Below, in pieces: positions 8,452 through 14,313 of a stretch of 18,690 nucleotides of DNA. Each line of letters starts with the position of its first letter. The stretch's first letter is position 1. Source of the DNA: Clostridia bacterium (GTDB lineage: Bacteria > Bacillota > Clostridia > Christensenellales > UBA1242); assembly GCA_900767835.1 (NCBI GenBank), contig CAAGAO010000021.1, forward strand, positions 1 to 18,690, in the 5' to 3' direction. The notes under the pieces were generated by a model. That model saw nothing but the letters and a program-made list of their open reading frames with translations, was not told where the DNA came from and made no database searches. Made by a program: the position numbers and the translations under genes.

Positions 8452-9153
8452 TTAATAAATTTGTACTAATTTATTATTTAATTTGTCACAACTTGTTAAA
8501 AAATAATCAATGCCGTTTTTGTTGGTTTGTAGGACACTTCGGCTAGATTTACCATGTAAGTGTCCGTATATTACCTTTTTTACATTATATTTTTCAAAAA
8601 GTTTGGTAAACTCACTTTCTTCAAATAATGAATTGAATGGTGGATAATGTATCATTGCAATAATAACATCATTTTCTTCTGTTTTTAATTTTTTTGCAAA
8701 CTCTAAAGAAAGTTCTAACCTTAAAACTTCCCTATTATACAGTTTAACATCTTCATCTGTGAATGGCTTATTTTTTTCGGGAACATTCCAACCGCGAGTA
8801 CCTGCTATTATGTAGTTCCCTATTTTTATTGCATCATTTTGCAAGGGATAAATGCTTGGTGGCAACTCTTTTCTTAGTGCCGAAATGCTTTTCCACCAAT
8901 AATCGTGATTTCCTCTAATTATTATTTTATGCCCGTTTAAACTATTTAGATACTCTAAGTCTTTGGTCGCTTCTTCTAATTTTAATGCCCACGACATATC
9001 TCCCGCCATTAACACATAGTCATCTTCGGTGACTTTTGCATTCCAATCTTCTTTTATTAAACTTAAATAGTTTTCCCAAGTTGCTCCAAATATATCCATT
9101 GGTTTTGCACCACTTAAACATAGATGCAAATCTGATATGGCAAATATTTTCAT
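8452..9153 (-). CDS. Calcineurin-like metallophosphoesterase
   Basis: The 233-residue cytosolic protein has no signal peptide. The two-metal phosphoesterase motifs are all present: D8-x-H10 in the N-terminal ISDLHLC, GDMSW with D52, GNHDYWW with N82 and H83, H169 in MIHYPPF, and GHLHG (197-201). The family hydrolyses phosphomono- or diesters using Mn or Fe; the substrate cannot be told from sequence. The start is supported by AAGGTGG, which overlaps the stop codon of yqeY eight bases upstream, indicating translational coupling. It is followed after 26 bp by the CvpA-like gene. The arrangement suggests one transcript, yqeY, phosphoesterase, CvpA-like, from the promoter at 9607-9635. Confidence 0.92.
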   Translation of the reverse strand: MKIFAISDLHLCLSGAKPMDIFGATWENYLSLIKEDWNAKVTEDDYVLMAGDMSWALKLEEATKDLEYLNSLNGHKIIIRGNHDYWWKSISALRKELPPSIYPLQNDAIKIGNYIIAGTRGWNVPEKNKPFTDEDVKLYNREVLRLELSLEFAKKLKTEENDVIIAMIHYPPFNSLFEESEFTKLFEKYNVKKVIYGHLHGKSSRSVLQTNKNGIDYFLTSCDKLNNKLVQIY

Positions 9154-9161
9154 ATACCACC

Positions 9162-9584
9162 TTATAGAGTTTTTAGAACTTCTTGCACTTCATGCATATC
9201 AACTGCGCCAGCGTAGTTTGCTTTAAAATGCTTCATAACTGCTGGAACACTTTTATCCTCAAGCCCTAAAATTATGTTTTTAATTTCGTCTTTTGAAAGA
9301 GTTTTTGGCAAAAAACCTTTGCAAAATTCTATTTGTTTCTCAATATATTCCGCTTCTTGCATATTGTTTACTTTTTTATAGTTCTCAACTGCTTCTTCAT
9401 ATTCCTTAATTAATTTTTGAATTAGAGTTGCAACATCGGCATCGGTTAAAACTTCACCTTTTACCCTTTTGTCAACTTCCAATAATTTTGCTTTTGCTTT
9501 GATTACACTTATAACATCTTTTACAAGCGTGTTTTTATCCTTAAAGGCTTGAACATTTGCCTTGTTAATTTCTTCTAAAATCAT
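9162..9584 (-). CDS. yqeY: GatB/YqeY domain protein
   Basis: The 140-residue protein has typical YqeY length and composition. It has a helical N-terminal part with the conserved ADVATLIQKLIKEYEEA stretch (about 68-84), then an EAEYIEKQIEFCKGFLPKTLS region and a C-terminal part ending AVMKHFKANYAGAVDMHEVQEVLK, which matches the tRNA-binding tail domain shared with GatB. In the known family the stand-alone protein is thought to contribute to tRNA-related amidotransferase function or stress physiology, but its exact role is unsettled. AAAGGAG lies upstream of the ATG. It heads the unit with the phosphoesterase and the CvpA-like gene. In many Firmicutes yqeY sits next to rpsU; that neighbour is absent here. 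Confidence 0.93.
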   Translation of the reverse strand: MILEEINKANVQAFKDKNTLVKDVISVIKAKAKLLEVDKRVKGEVLTDADVATLIQKLIKEYEEAVENYKKVNNMQEAEYIEKQIEFCKGFLPKTLSKDEIKNIILGLEDKSVPAVMKHFKANYAGAVDMHEVQEVLKTL

Positions 9585-9606
9585 ATACTACTCCTTTATA
9601 CTTAAA

Positions 9607-9635
9607 ATAATACCACCTTTACAAAAAAAACGCAA
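9607..9635 (-). promoter_or_regulatory. Sigma-A-type promoter of the yqeY unit
   Basis: Minus strand TTGCGT (9635-9630), 17-bp spacer, TATTAT (9612-9607), followed about 20 nt later by AAAGGAG and the yqeY start. Upstream of the -35 lies the perfect 10-bp palindrome AGTGTACACT at 9645-9654. Confidence 0.6.
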
Positions 9636-9644
9636 GAGAAATAG

Positions 9645-9654
9645 AGTGTACACT
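9645..9654. promoter_or_regulatory. Perfect palindrome upstream of the yqeY promoter, possible operator
   Basis: AGTGTACACT is a perfect palindrome 10 bp beyond the -35 box. Size and place fit a dimeric regulator site, but a 10-bp palindrome can occur by chance and no cognate regulator is in the window. Confidence 0.25.
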
Positions 9655-9694
9655 ACTATAAAATAGGGAGTTGCTAAAATTGAAAATTATAATA

Positions 9695-9775
9695 ATTAAA
9701 ATGGTTAATTTTAAAAGTAAACGAATAAAACAAAGATTTTTTGTTTGCTTTTGGAAATTAACCTAAATTTTGATT
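9695..9775. repeat. Long imperfect hairpin in the yqeY/surface-gene intergenic region
   Basis: GGTTAATTT (9703-9711) pairs with AAATTAACC (9755-9763). Inside it AAAAGTAAAC (9713-9722) pairs with GTTTGCTTTT (9743-9752, one mismatch), leaving a 20-nt loop. ATTAAAAT/ATTTTGAT extends the base imperfectly. A T run follows on the plus strand. No coding capacity is seen in 9655-9811. Confidence 0.5.
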
Positions 9776-9811
9776 TTTTTTATTTATTTTCTTACATAAT
9801 TTATTTAAAGT

Positions 9812-9870
9812 AAAAAAAACCAGCAAAATTGACCATTTGTAAAATTTAGTCAATTATTTGCTAGTTTTTT
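9812..9870 (-). terminator. Intrinsic terminator of the surface-protein gene
   Basis: On the minus strand the stem CTAGCAAATAATTGAC (9864-9849) pairs with GTCAATTTTGCTGG (833-820 of the same block, 9833-9820) with minor imperfections, and eight T residues follow (9819-9812). It lies about 65 bp after the stop codon at 9935. Confidence 0.75.
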
Positions 9871-9934
9871 GTTCTTATATATCTCGCTTTACATCACCGC
9901 ATAAAATATTATGTTTATCTATTTTCCTATTTTG

Positions 9935-11434
9935 CTAGATTAGGAACGCTGGGCGAACGCCATGCCCAGCCGAGTACACACTAAGGGCGAAGAAATAGCC
10001 AAAGTCGTCGATGTTATAAGTATACCCAGTCATGCTAGGTGTACGAGTACGCCAATAACCAGTAGATGCAATGTAGGTAGATGCATCGTTTGTTTTTGGA
10101 GTTAGTATGTTTCCTACACGTTTAGTATAATTAGTAGAAGAAGTCCATAAGGTGTCCACTTCATTGTATGATAATAACCAAAAAGCATCTGCATCTGTTT
10201 CTGAGATTCCCTCAACTGCAGTTGGTAGTTCAATCTTCGTTGAACTATCTGACATCGTTTTATACATATCACCTAATGTCCTTGGTTGTATTAATGTATA
10301 AATGTCATTTGTGGCATTGTCACCTTTTAATGTGTTTTGAGTAAAGAAATTTACTGATGTTCCCGTTGTTTTGGGTGTATAGTTTAGTCCTGAATTGCCA
10401 TTTAATGTAGCAGATGTTTCATTACTATTTGTATATATTTTTTTACCATTTAAGTAGGTTCTTATAGTGCTTATTGAATAGTCGTTTGAATCCACTTCTG
10501 GATATTCTAAACTTCTACTATAATCGACAGCTGTAGCATAGAAGATATTATTATTAAATGGTACATATTTTGTTTCATCGGTTGTTCCGCCACCACTTGT
10601 TAGAATGTTGTCAGACATAAAGGCATAAGTTATACCTTCTTTCATTCTATATGTATTATCAGAGTTTGAATCTAGAAAATCACTTGCTTTATTGCTCAAT
10701 TTTGTAATTTCTCCAGTATCTTTATTATATGTGCCTATTATGAACCAGTTTATATCGTATTTTGTAACATTTGGAGTAGTATTAACTGTTCCTTGACCAT
10801 ATTTAATATAATAGTTTGATAACAAACCATTACCATTCTGCAAAGCCGTTTCTGTATATTTTACTATTATATCTGACTTTTTAAAACTATATTGTGATAA
10901 ATCAAGTTTAAGACCTGTTAGTGCGGTTGCGTTAAAATTGGCACTTTCTGAGTCTAAATAAAAAGTTGCAGTTATATTGCCACTTGCATTTTGTGCTATT
11001 TTAATTGAACTTTTATCGGTTGTCATTGTCACACCGGTTGGTAGTGTTGGAGTACTTACATCAACTTTAATATCAAAATCTGATTGGTTAGTTATGGCAA
11101 ATGATACTTTTATTGGTGCGGGCTTATTATTTACAGTGCCGATATCTGAAAAATATCTTGTAAAAGATATATTTTGCGTGTTACCATTTAAGGTGATTCC
11201 AGCATCACCACTTGGTTTAAAGACATCTGTTTTTGAATAGGTAGCATTAGCTTCAGCAACTGAACCTGTTATTGATGTAACAATATTTGCCTTTACATTG
11301 TGTGCAGTAAAGCCTAATGAACCATTTACACTCATACTTGCTTGTTTTAGTGAATATACCCCAAATACCACTACAACTAGTGCTAAACAAAGTGTTGCTA
11401 AATTTAGCATTATACTAATTTTAAGTTTTTTCAT
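9935..11434 (-). CDS. Surface protein: SipW/TasA-like leader, Ig-like middle, C-terminal DUF6273-like domain
   Basis: The 499-residue protein has one hydrophobic helix (about residues 8-27) followed by VYSLKQASMSVNGSLGFTAHN, paralogous to the partial protein at 1-325 and resembling leaders cleaved by SipW-type peptidases. Residues about 60-195 are beta-rich with the wording of a surface-protein domain (KVSFAITNQSDFDIKVDVS). From about 225 (INWFIIGTYNKDTG) to the end it resembles DUF6273-type domains, with FWLLSYNEV (418-426), YWRTRTP (460-466) and a terminal GVRPAFLI. No sortase motif or second helix is seen, so surface retention is unexplained. AAAAGGAG precedes the ATG. Transcription starts from the G-tract promoter at 11535-11562 and ends at the 9812-9870 terminator, so it is monocistronic. 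Codon use changes sharply in the last ~30 codons. Confidence 0.88.
   Translation of the reverse strand: MKKLKISIMLNLATLCLALVVVVFGVYSLKQASMSVNGSLGFTAHNVKANIVTSITGSVAEANATYSKTDVFKPSGDAGITLNGNTQNISFTRYFSDIGTVNNKPAPIKVSFAITNQSDFDIKVDVSTPTLPTGVTMTTDKSSIKIAQNASGNITATFYLDSESANFNATALTGLKLDLSQYSFKKSDIIVKYTETALQNGNGLLSNYYIKYGQGTVNTTPNVTKYDINWFIIGTYNKDTGEITKLSNKASDFLDSNSDNTYRMKEGITYAFMSDNILTSGGGTTDETKYVPFNNNIFYATAVDYSRSLEYPEVDSNDYSISTIRTYLNGKKIYTNSNETSATLNGNSGLNYTPKTTGTSVNFFTQNTLKGDNATNDIYTLIQPRTLGDMYKTMSDSSTKIELPTAVEGISETDADAFWLLSYNEVDTLWTSSTNYTKRVGNILTPKTNDASTYIASTGYWRTRTPSMTGYTYNIDDFGYFFALSVYSAGHGVRPAFLI
9938..10027 (-). other. Candidate diversified (variable) region at the 3' end of the surface-protein gene
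   Basis: This covers residues 470-499. Codons for Y471 to S485 are all NNY (TAT ACT TAT AAC ATC GAC GAC TTT GGC TAT TTC TTC GCC CTT AGT). NNC codons make up half of residues 474-499, whereas the 20 codons upstream rarely use C in third position. That is the expected imprint of AAC/AAT template codons randomised at adenines. It ends with a GC-rich inverted repeat, GCTGGGC (9948-9954) and GCCCAGC (9964-9970). No reverse transcriptase or template repeat lies in the window. Confidence 0.35.
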
Positions 11435-11534
11435 TTTTATCTCCTTTTAAAATTTCAAGTAAAAATAGTTTAAGAATTTACTTTGTATTTATTCGCCAAA
11501 TTAATTTGTTTGTATATTTTTACTCTTTAATGCT

Positions 11535-11562
11535 ATTATATATCCCCCCCCCGCGTTGTCAA
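11535..11562 (-). promoter_or_regulatory. Consensus sigma-A promoter with 9-G tract in the spacer
   Basis: Minus strand TTGACA (11562-11557) and TATAAT (11540-11535) with a 16-bp spacer that includes nine consecutive G (11552-11544). It drives the 499-aa surface protein, with a leader of about 95 nt. Spacing is one base shorter than in copy 1. Confidence 0.8.
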
Positions 11563-11613
11563 ACGATTTTTACAAATTGTTAAAAAAATTTTAAAATGGC
11601 AATTTTGTACAAA

Positions 11614-11649
11614 AATAGCGGTCAAATTTTATAAAATTTGACCGCTATT
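11614..11649. terminator. Perfect 36-bp palindrome with T tract, insulating terminator
   Basis: The sequence from AATAGCGGTCAAATTT to its exact reverse complement is a perfect palindrome centred at 11631-11632. On the minus strand it is followed by TTTTTG, fitting an intrinsic terminator upstream of the surface-gene promoter. The stem matches that at 494-537. Confidence 0.65.
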
Positions 11650-11682
11650 AATATATACCTATTATTCTTTAATGCATTTCTC

Positions 11683-11804
11683 CGCAAGGGAGTACCGACC
11701 ACGTACGAGCGAAATTATATATTAAACCTATTTCTCCAACGCCACACTTCGCAAGAGAGTACCGACCACGAACGAATGAAATGAGTGAGTGCGTTTGGTC
11801 GGTA
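11683..11804. repeat. Two 33-bp direct repeats, the second forming a hairpin
   Basis: CGCAAGGGAGTACCGACCAC... at 11683-11715 recurs at 11750-11782 with four mismatches. The second copy is continued by TTGGTCGGTA, so TACCGACCA (11760-11768) and TGGTCGGTA (11796-11804) form a 9-bp stem, with AACG/CGTT inside. The GC content is higher than in the surrounding DNA. The first copy lacks its partner arm and may be a remnant. The role is unknown; a dispersed repeat family is likely. Confidence 0.55.
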
Positions 11805-11879
11805 AGAAAAAATTGTGCCCGTTAGAACGAAATTTTTGTGAAACAAAAATGAGTTCCGTTAGGGCAACAATTTTTTCTT
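11804..11879. terminator. Large hairpin terminator of the sepF-lspA-rluD unit
   Basis: AAGAAAAAATTGT (11804-11816) pairs perfectly with ACAATTTTTTCTT (11867-11879). GCCC/GGGC continues the stem, and ATTTTTGT/ACAAAAAT closes a GAA loop, with mismatched stretches between. It begins 6 bp after the rluD stop, and the minus-strand product ends in CAATTTTTTC, as expected for an intrinsic terminator. The A/T-flanked symmetry would allow termination in both directions. Confidence 0.75.
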
Positions 11880-11885
11880 CAGTCA

Positions 11886-12818
11886 TCAGTTTTGATTATT
11901 ATTGGCATTATTCCTTAACTTATTTAATGCTTTGGTCAGTTCTTGCGAGTATGGTATTTCTAGTGTAACTAATTGATTGGTTGTTGGTTGAGTGAATGTA
12001 ATTTTATATGCATGCAACATTTGTCCGTTTGTTTTAAAAGTACTATCTTTTGTTCCGTACACTTCATCGCCTACTATTGGGTGATTAATATATTTACAAT
12101 GGACTCTTATTTGATGAGTTCTACCCGTTTTCAAATTAAATTCAACCAAAGTATAATTACCAAATCTTTCTAGCACTTTGTAATGTGTTTCGGCAATTTT
12201 GCCGGTGTTTAGTGGAAAGACTGCCATTTGTTTGCGGTCTTTTAAACTTCTGCCATAACCTGTTTTTATTATTCCTTCATCATCTTTAAAGTTGCCTTTG
12301 CAAAGAGCAACATAAAAGCGATGACAAGTTTTATTTTCTATTTGTTTTGCTAGGTTTACATGGGCTTTATCGTTTTTGGCAACAATTAAAAGTCCTGATG
12401 TGTCTTTATCTAATCTATGAACAATTCCTGGACGAACAACACCATTAATTCCACTTAAATTTTTCAAGTGATACAAAAGAGCATTGACAAGTGTTCCATT
12501 ATCGTTGCCATTTGCTGGGTGCACAACCAAACCTTTTGGCTTATTTATTACCGCTAAATCGTCATCTTCATACACAATATCAATTGGTATGTTTTCTGGC
12601 TCAACATTTAAACTTTTAGGCTCTGGTAAATTAATGCAAACCGTTTGCCCTGCCTTTACTTTTTCGCCCGATTTTTTTGATTTATTATCAATAGTGATAA
12701 AGTCCTGCTCTATCAAATTTTTTATATGTGAACGAGTTAAATTTGGCATTTGTTTTAACACAAACGCATCTAATCTTAAGCCAGAATCTTCATTATTTAC
12801 AACAAAATTATTTTGCAT
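11886..12818 (-). CDS. rluD: RluD-family 23S rRNA pseudouridine synthase
   Basis: Converts specific uridines of 23S rRNA to pseudouridine (family knowledge; the exact target is not readable). The 310-residue protein has an N-terminal S4 RNA-binding domain (about 12-70, RLDAFVLKQMPNLTRSHIKNLI) and the catalytic domain from about 80. The catalytic aspartate is D137 in HRLDKDTSG (134-142). NKPKGLVVHP (about 92-101) and the late KTGRTHQIRVH motif are also present. Its ATG (12818) overlaps the end of lspA by 11 bases (ATGCAAAATAA), a sign of translational coupling. lspA-rluD is a common pair in Firmicutes. The stop is TGA, confirming that TGA is read as stop here, and the terminator begins just beyond it. 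Confidence 0.95.
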   Translation of the reverse strand: MQNNFVVNNEDSGLRLDAFVLKQMPNLTRSHIKNLIEQDFITIDNKSKKSGEKVKAGQTVCINLPEPKSLNVEPENIPIDIVYEDDDLAVINKPKGLVVHPANGNDNGTLVNALLYHLKNLSGINGVVRPGIVHRLDKDTSGLLIVAKNDKAHVNLAKQIENKTCHRFYVALCKGNFKDDEGIIKTGYGRSLKDRKQMAVFPLNTGKIAETHYKVLERFGNYTLVEFNLKTGRTHQIRVHCKYINHPIVGDEVYGTKDSTFKTNGQMLHAYKITFTQPTTNQLVTLEIPYSQELTKALNKLRNNANNNQN

Positions 12819-13716
12819 TTTTTACCTTTGTTATTTTTGGATTAATTGTATTTTTATTAGATTTTTTACCAGATTTTTTGATTTTACTATTTTTATTTAT
12901 ATCATTTTCTTCATTGCTAATTGTGGTATTTTCTTTGCTTTCTTTTGTATTTTTCAATTCTATATTTTTATTTTCTTCTTTATTTTTTGTTGCTTTTTTA
13001 TTATTGTTTTTAATTTTATTTGTATTTTTTTGTTGATTTCGGGTGCTTTTATTTATTGTATTAGAATTATCAACAATTTTAAAAGAATTTTCTTTTGTTA
13101 TTTGATTATTTCTCGCTTTTTCATCAATTATGTTACTTTTTTTAATAATGTGATATTTATCAACAAATTTTACTGAATTATCATCTGCACCTGTATAATA
13201 TTTTTCCTCATATTTTGGGCTAATGAATAAAAAATAAATTATAATTAAAATAACGCCAATTGTAATTGCCATATCTGCCACATTAAATACTGGGAAATTA
13301 ATAAATTCAAGTTCTATAAAATCTCTTACATATCCGTATTTGATTCTATCAAACAAATTACAAATTGCTCCACCTAGTAAAAGCCCCATTGATATAGCAT
13401 AGAAATAATCTTTTCTTTTATATGCGTAATTTAAGAGCAAAATCACGAATAAAAATACAACAGTTACAATAATTAAAAAAGTTGTATTGTTAGAAAAAAT
13501 ACTCCACGCACCACCAGTGTTATGAGCGGAATTGATACGAAACACTCCATTTATTGCCGACATTTCTTTGCCGTCTAATAAATATTTAAGAACTAAGTCC
13601 CAAAAAGCTATTATGCCACCTACGAGTAGCATTACTGTGCCAAAGCGATTTCTAAAGAAGAAATTTGCTATAGCAACTTTTATTTTATTGAAAAATTTAC
13701 CCATTTTTTTAAACAT
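12808..13716 (-). CDS. lspA: Lipoprotein signal peptidase LspA with long Lys/Asn-rich C-terminal tail
   Basis: Aspartyl protease of the membrane that removes signal peptides from diacylglyceryl-modified prolipoproteins (family knowledge). Four membrane helices lie within the first ~168 residues. The catalytic pair is visible: D123 in ICNLFDRI and D148 in FNVADMAI, together with the conserved HNTGGAWSIF. The remaining ~134 residues are a low-complexity tail dominated by Lys, Asn, Glu, Thr and Ser, predicted cytoplasmic and disordered. LspA is normally 150-170 residues, so this tail is unusual. The start at ATG 13716 is chosen because AAAAGGTGA lies just upstream; the GTG at 13725 would overlap that site. 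It follows the sepF stop by 12 bp and overlaps rluD. The tail could be a repeat-prone extension with no enzymatic part. Confidence 0.93.
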   Translation of the reverse strand: MFKKMGKFFNKIKVAIANFFFRNRFGTVMLLVGGIIAFWDLVLKYLLDGKEMSAINGVFRINSAHNTGGAWSIFSNNTTFLIIVTVVFLFVILLLNYAYKRKDYFYAISMGLLLGGAICNLFDRIKYGYVRDFIELEFINFPVFNVADMAITIGVILIIIYFLFISPKYEEKYYTGADDNSVKFVDKYHIIKKSNIIDEKARNNQITKENSFKIVDNSNTINKSTRNQQKNTNKIKNNNKKATKNKEENKNIELKNTKESKENTTISNEENDINKNSKIKKSGKKSNKNTINPKITKVKNAK

Positions 13717-13728
13717 TACTCTCACCTT

Positions 13729-14160
13729 TTAAGATATTATAAATATTGCCTCATCAACTTTTTGCATTGACCTTGAAAGAGCATAAACAGCCCCAGTTAA
13801 AAAGTCTAGTGAGCGAGTTAAATCATTTGTGGAAAGACCCGACATATTAACTATTACCTGCTCGCCATTTTTTAACTTATCTACTACTTTTTGCACTTCA
13901 ACCTGATTAGTTACTTTAATAATGTCTAAAGATGTTGATGTTGATACCGTAACAGGTTTAACTTCTTCTTCAACCTTTTCTTCTTTTTTATCTTCAACTT
14001 TTTCGGTTAAATCAATATTATCTTTATTAAGGTCAAAACTCGCAAAGTCTGGTTTTAACTTTTCTTTTTTTTCTTTTTGTTTGACTGGTTTAACTTTTTC
14101 TGGCTTTTCTTCATCTTCTTCAAAGCCTAAACCTTTTAAAATTTTATTAAAAAAACCCAT
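13729..14160 (-). CDS. sepF: Cell division protein SepF
   Basis: Membrane anchor and bundling partner of FtsZ (family knowledge). The 143-residue protein opens with MGFFNKILKGLGF, the amphipathic membrane-binding helix typical of SepF. A variable acidic/basic linker of about 60 residues follows, then the SepF core from about residue 75: DIIKVTNQVEVQKVVDKLKNG, VIVNMSGLS and DLTRSLDFLTGAVYALSRSMQKV, ending AIFIIS. The frame is open to 14184, but TAGGTGA just before ATG 14160 and the helix starting exactly there decide the start. It is followed by lspA after 12 bp. In B. subtilis sepF lies in a ylm-divIVA-ileS-lspA-rluD region; here the intervening genes are gone. An inverted repeat lies in its leader. 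Confidence 0.94.
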   Translation of the reverse strand: MGFFNKILKGLGFEEDEEKPEKVKPVKQKEKKEKLKPDFASFDLNKDNIDLTEKVEDKKEEKVEEEVKPVTVSTSTSLDIIKVTNQVEVQKVVDKLKNGEQVIVNMSGLSTNDLTRSLDFLTGAVYALSRSMQKVDEAIFIIS

Positions 14161-14176
14161 ATTATCACCTATCTTC

Positions 14177-14210
14177 AAAATCAAATTAAATAATATTACA
14201 ATTTGATTTT
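14177..14210. promoter_or_regulatory. Perfect 11-bp inverted repeat in the sepF leader
   Basis: AAAATCAAATT (14177-14187) and AATTTGATTTT (14200-14210) form an 11-bp perfect stem with a 12-nt loop, ending 6 bp before the sepF ribosome-binding site. Its place between the upstream glycosyltransferase gene and sepF allows an attenuator, an operator or a weak terminator. No -35/-10 pair stands out between it and the start codon. Confidence 0.45.
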
Positions 14211-14313
14211 ATATTTTTATAATAATGCTATACCACCAAGTGTTATAACTTATTGTTTGTTAATAATATGAGTTTAATATTTTTTTTTATTTGTGTCAAA
14301 CACATTACAAACT

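Larger units (their letters stand above)
11518..11649 (-). repeat. Upstream cassette copy 2: terminator palindrome plus G-tract promoter
   Basis: Second copy of the cassette at 399-538. The core 11553-11624 matches 436-507 at 71 of 72 positions. The copies differ mainly in the G-tract length (9 versus 7), in the three bases beside the -10 box and in the loop of the palindrome. Confidence 0.85.

Noticed and set aside
9935..11434. A complete diversity-generating retroelement in the window
   Set aside because: No reverse transcriptase, accessory gene or template repeat is present; only a possible target gene end is seen.
11683..11782. CRISPR array from the two 33-bp repeats
   Set aside because: Only two copies with four mismatches, a single interval, and no cas genes. 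The second copy belongs to a hairpin.
11886..11888. TGA recoding (Mycoplasma-type code), considered because of the extreme AT bias
   Set aside because: rluD ends in TGA at the expected length and Trp residues in conserved motifs are TGG.
12484..13176. Plus-strand 230-codon open frame rich in Phe and Ile
   Set aside because: Antisense of rluD and of the Lys/Asn-rich lspA tail; AAA/AAT codons read backwards give Phe/Ile. No ribosome-binding site or family resemblance.
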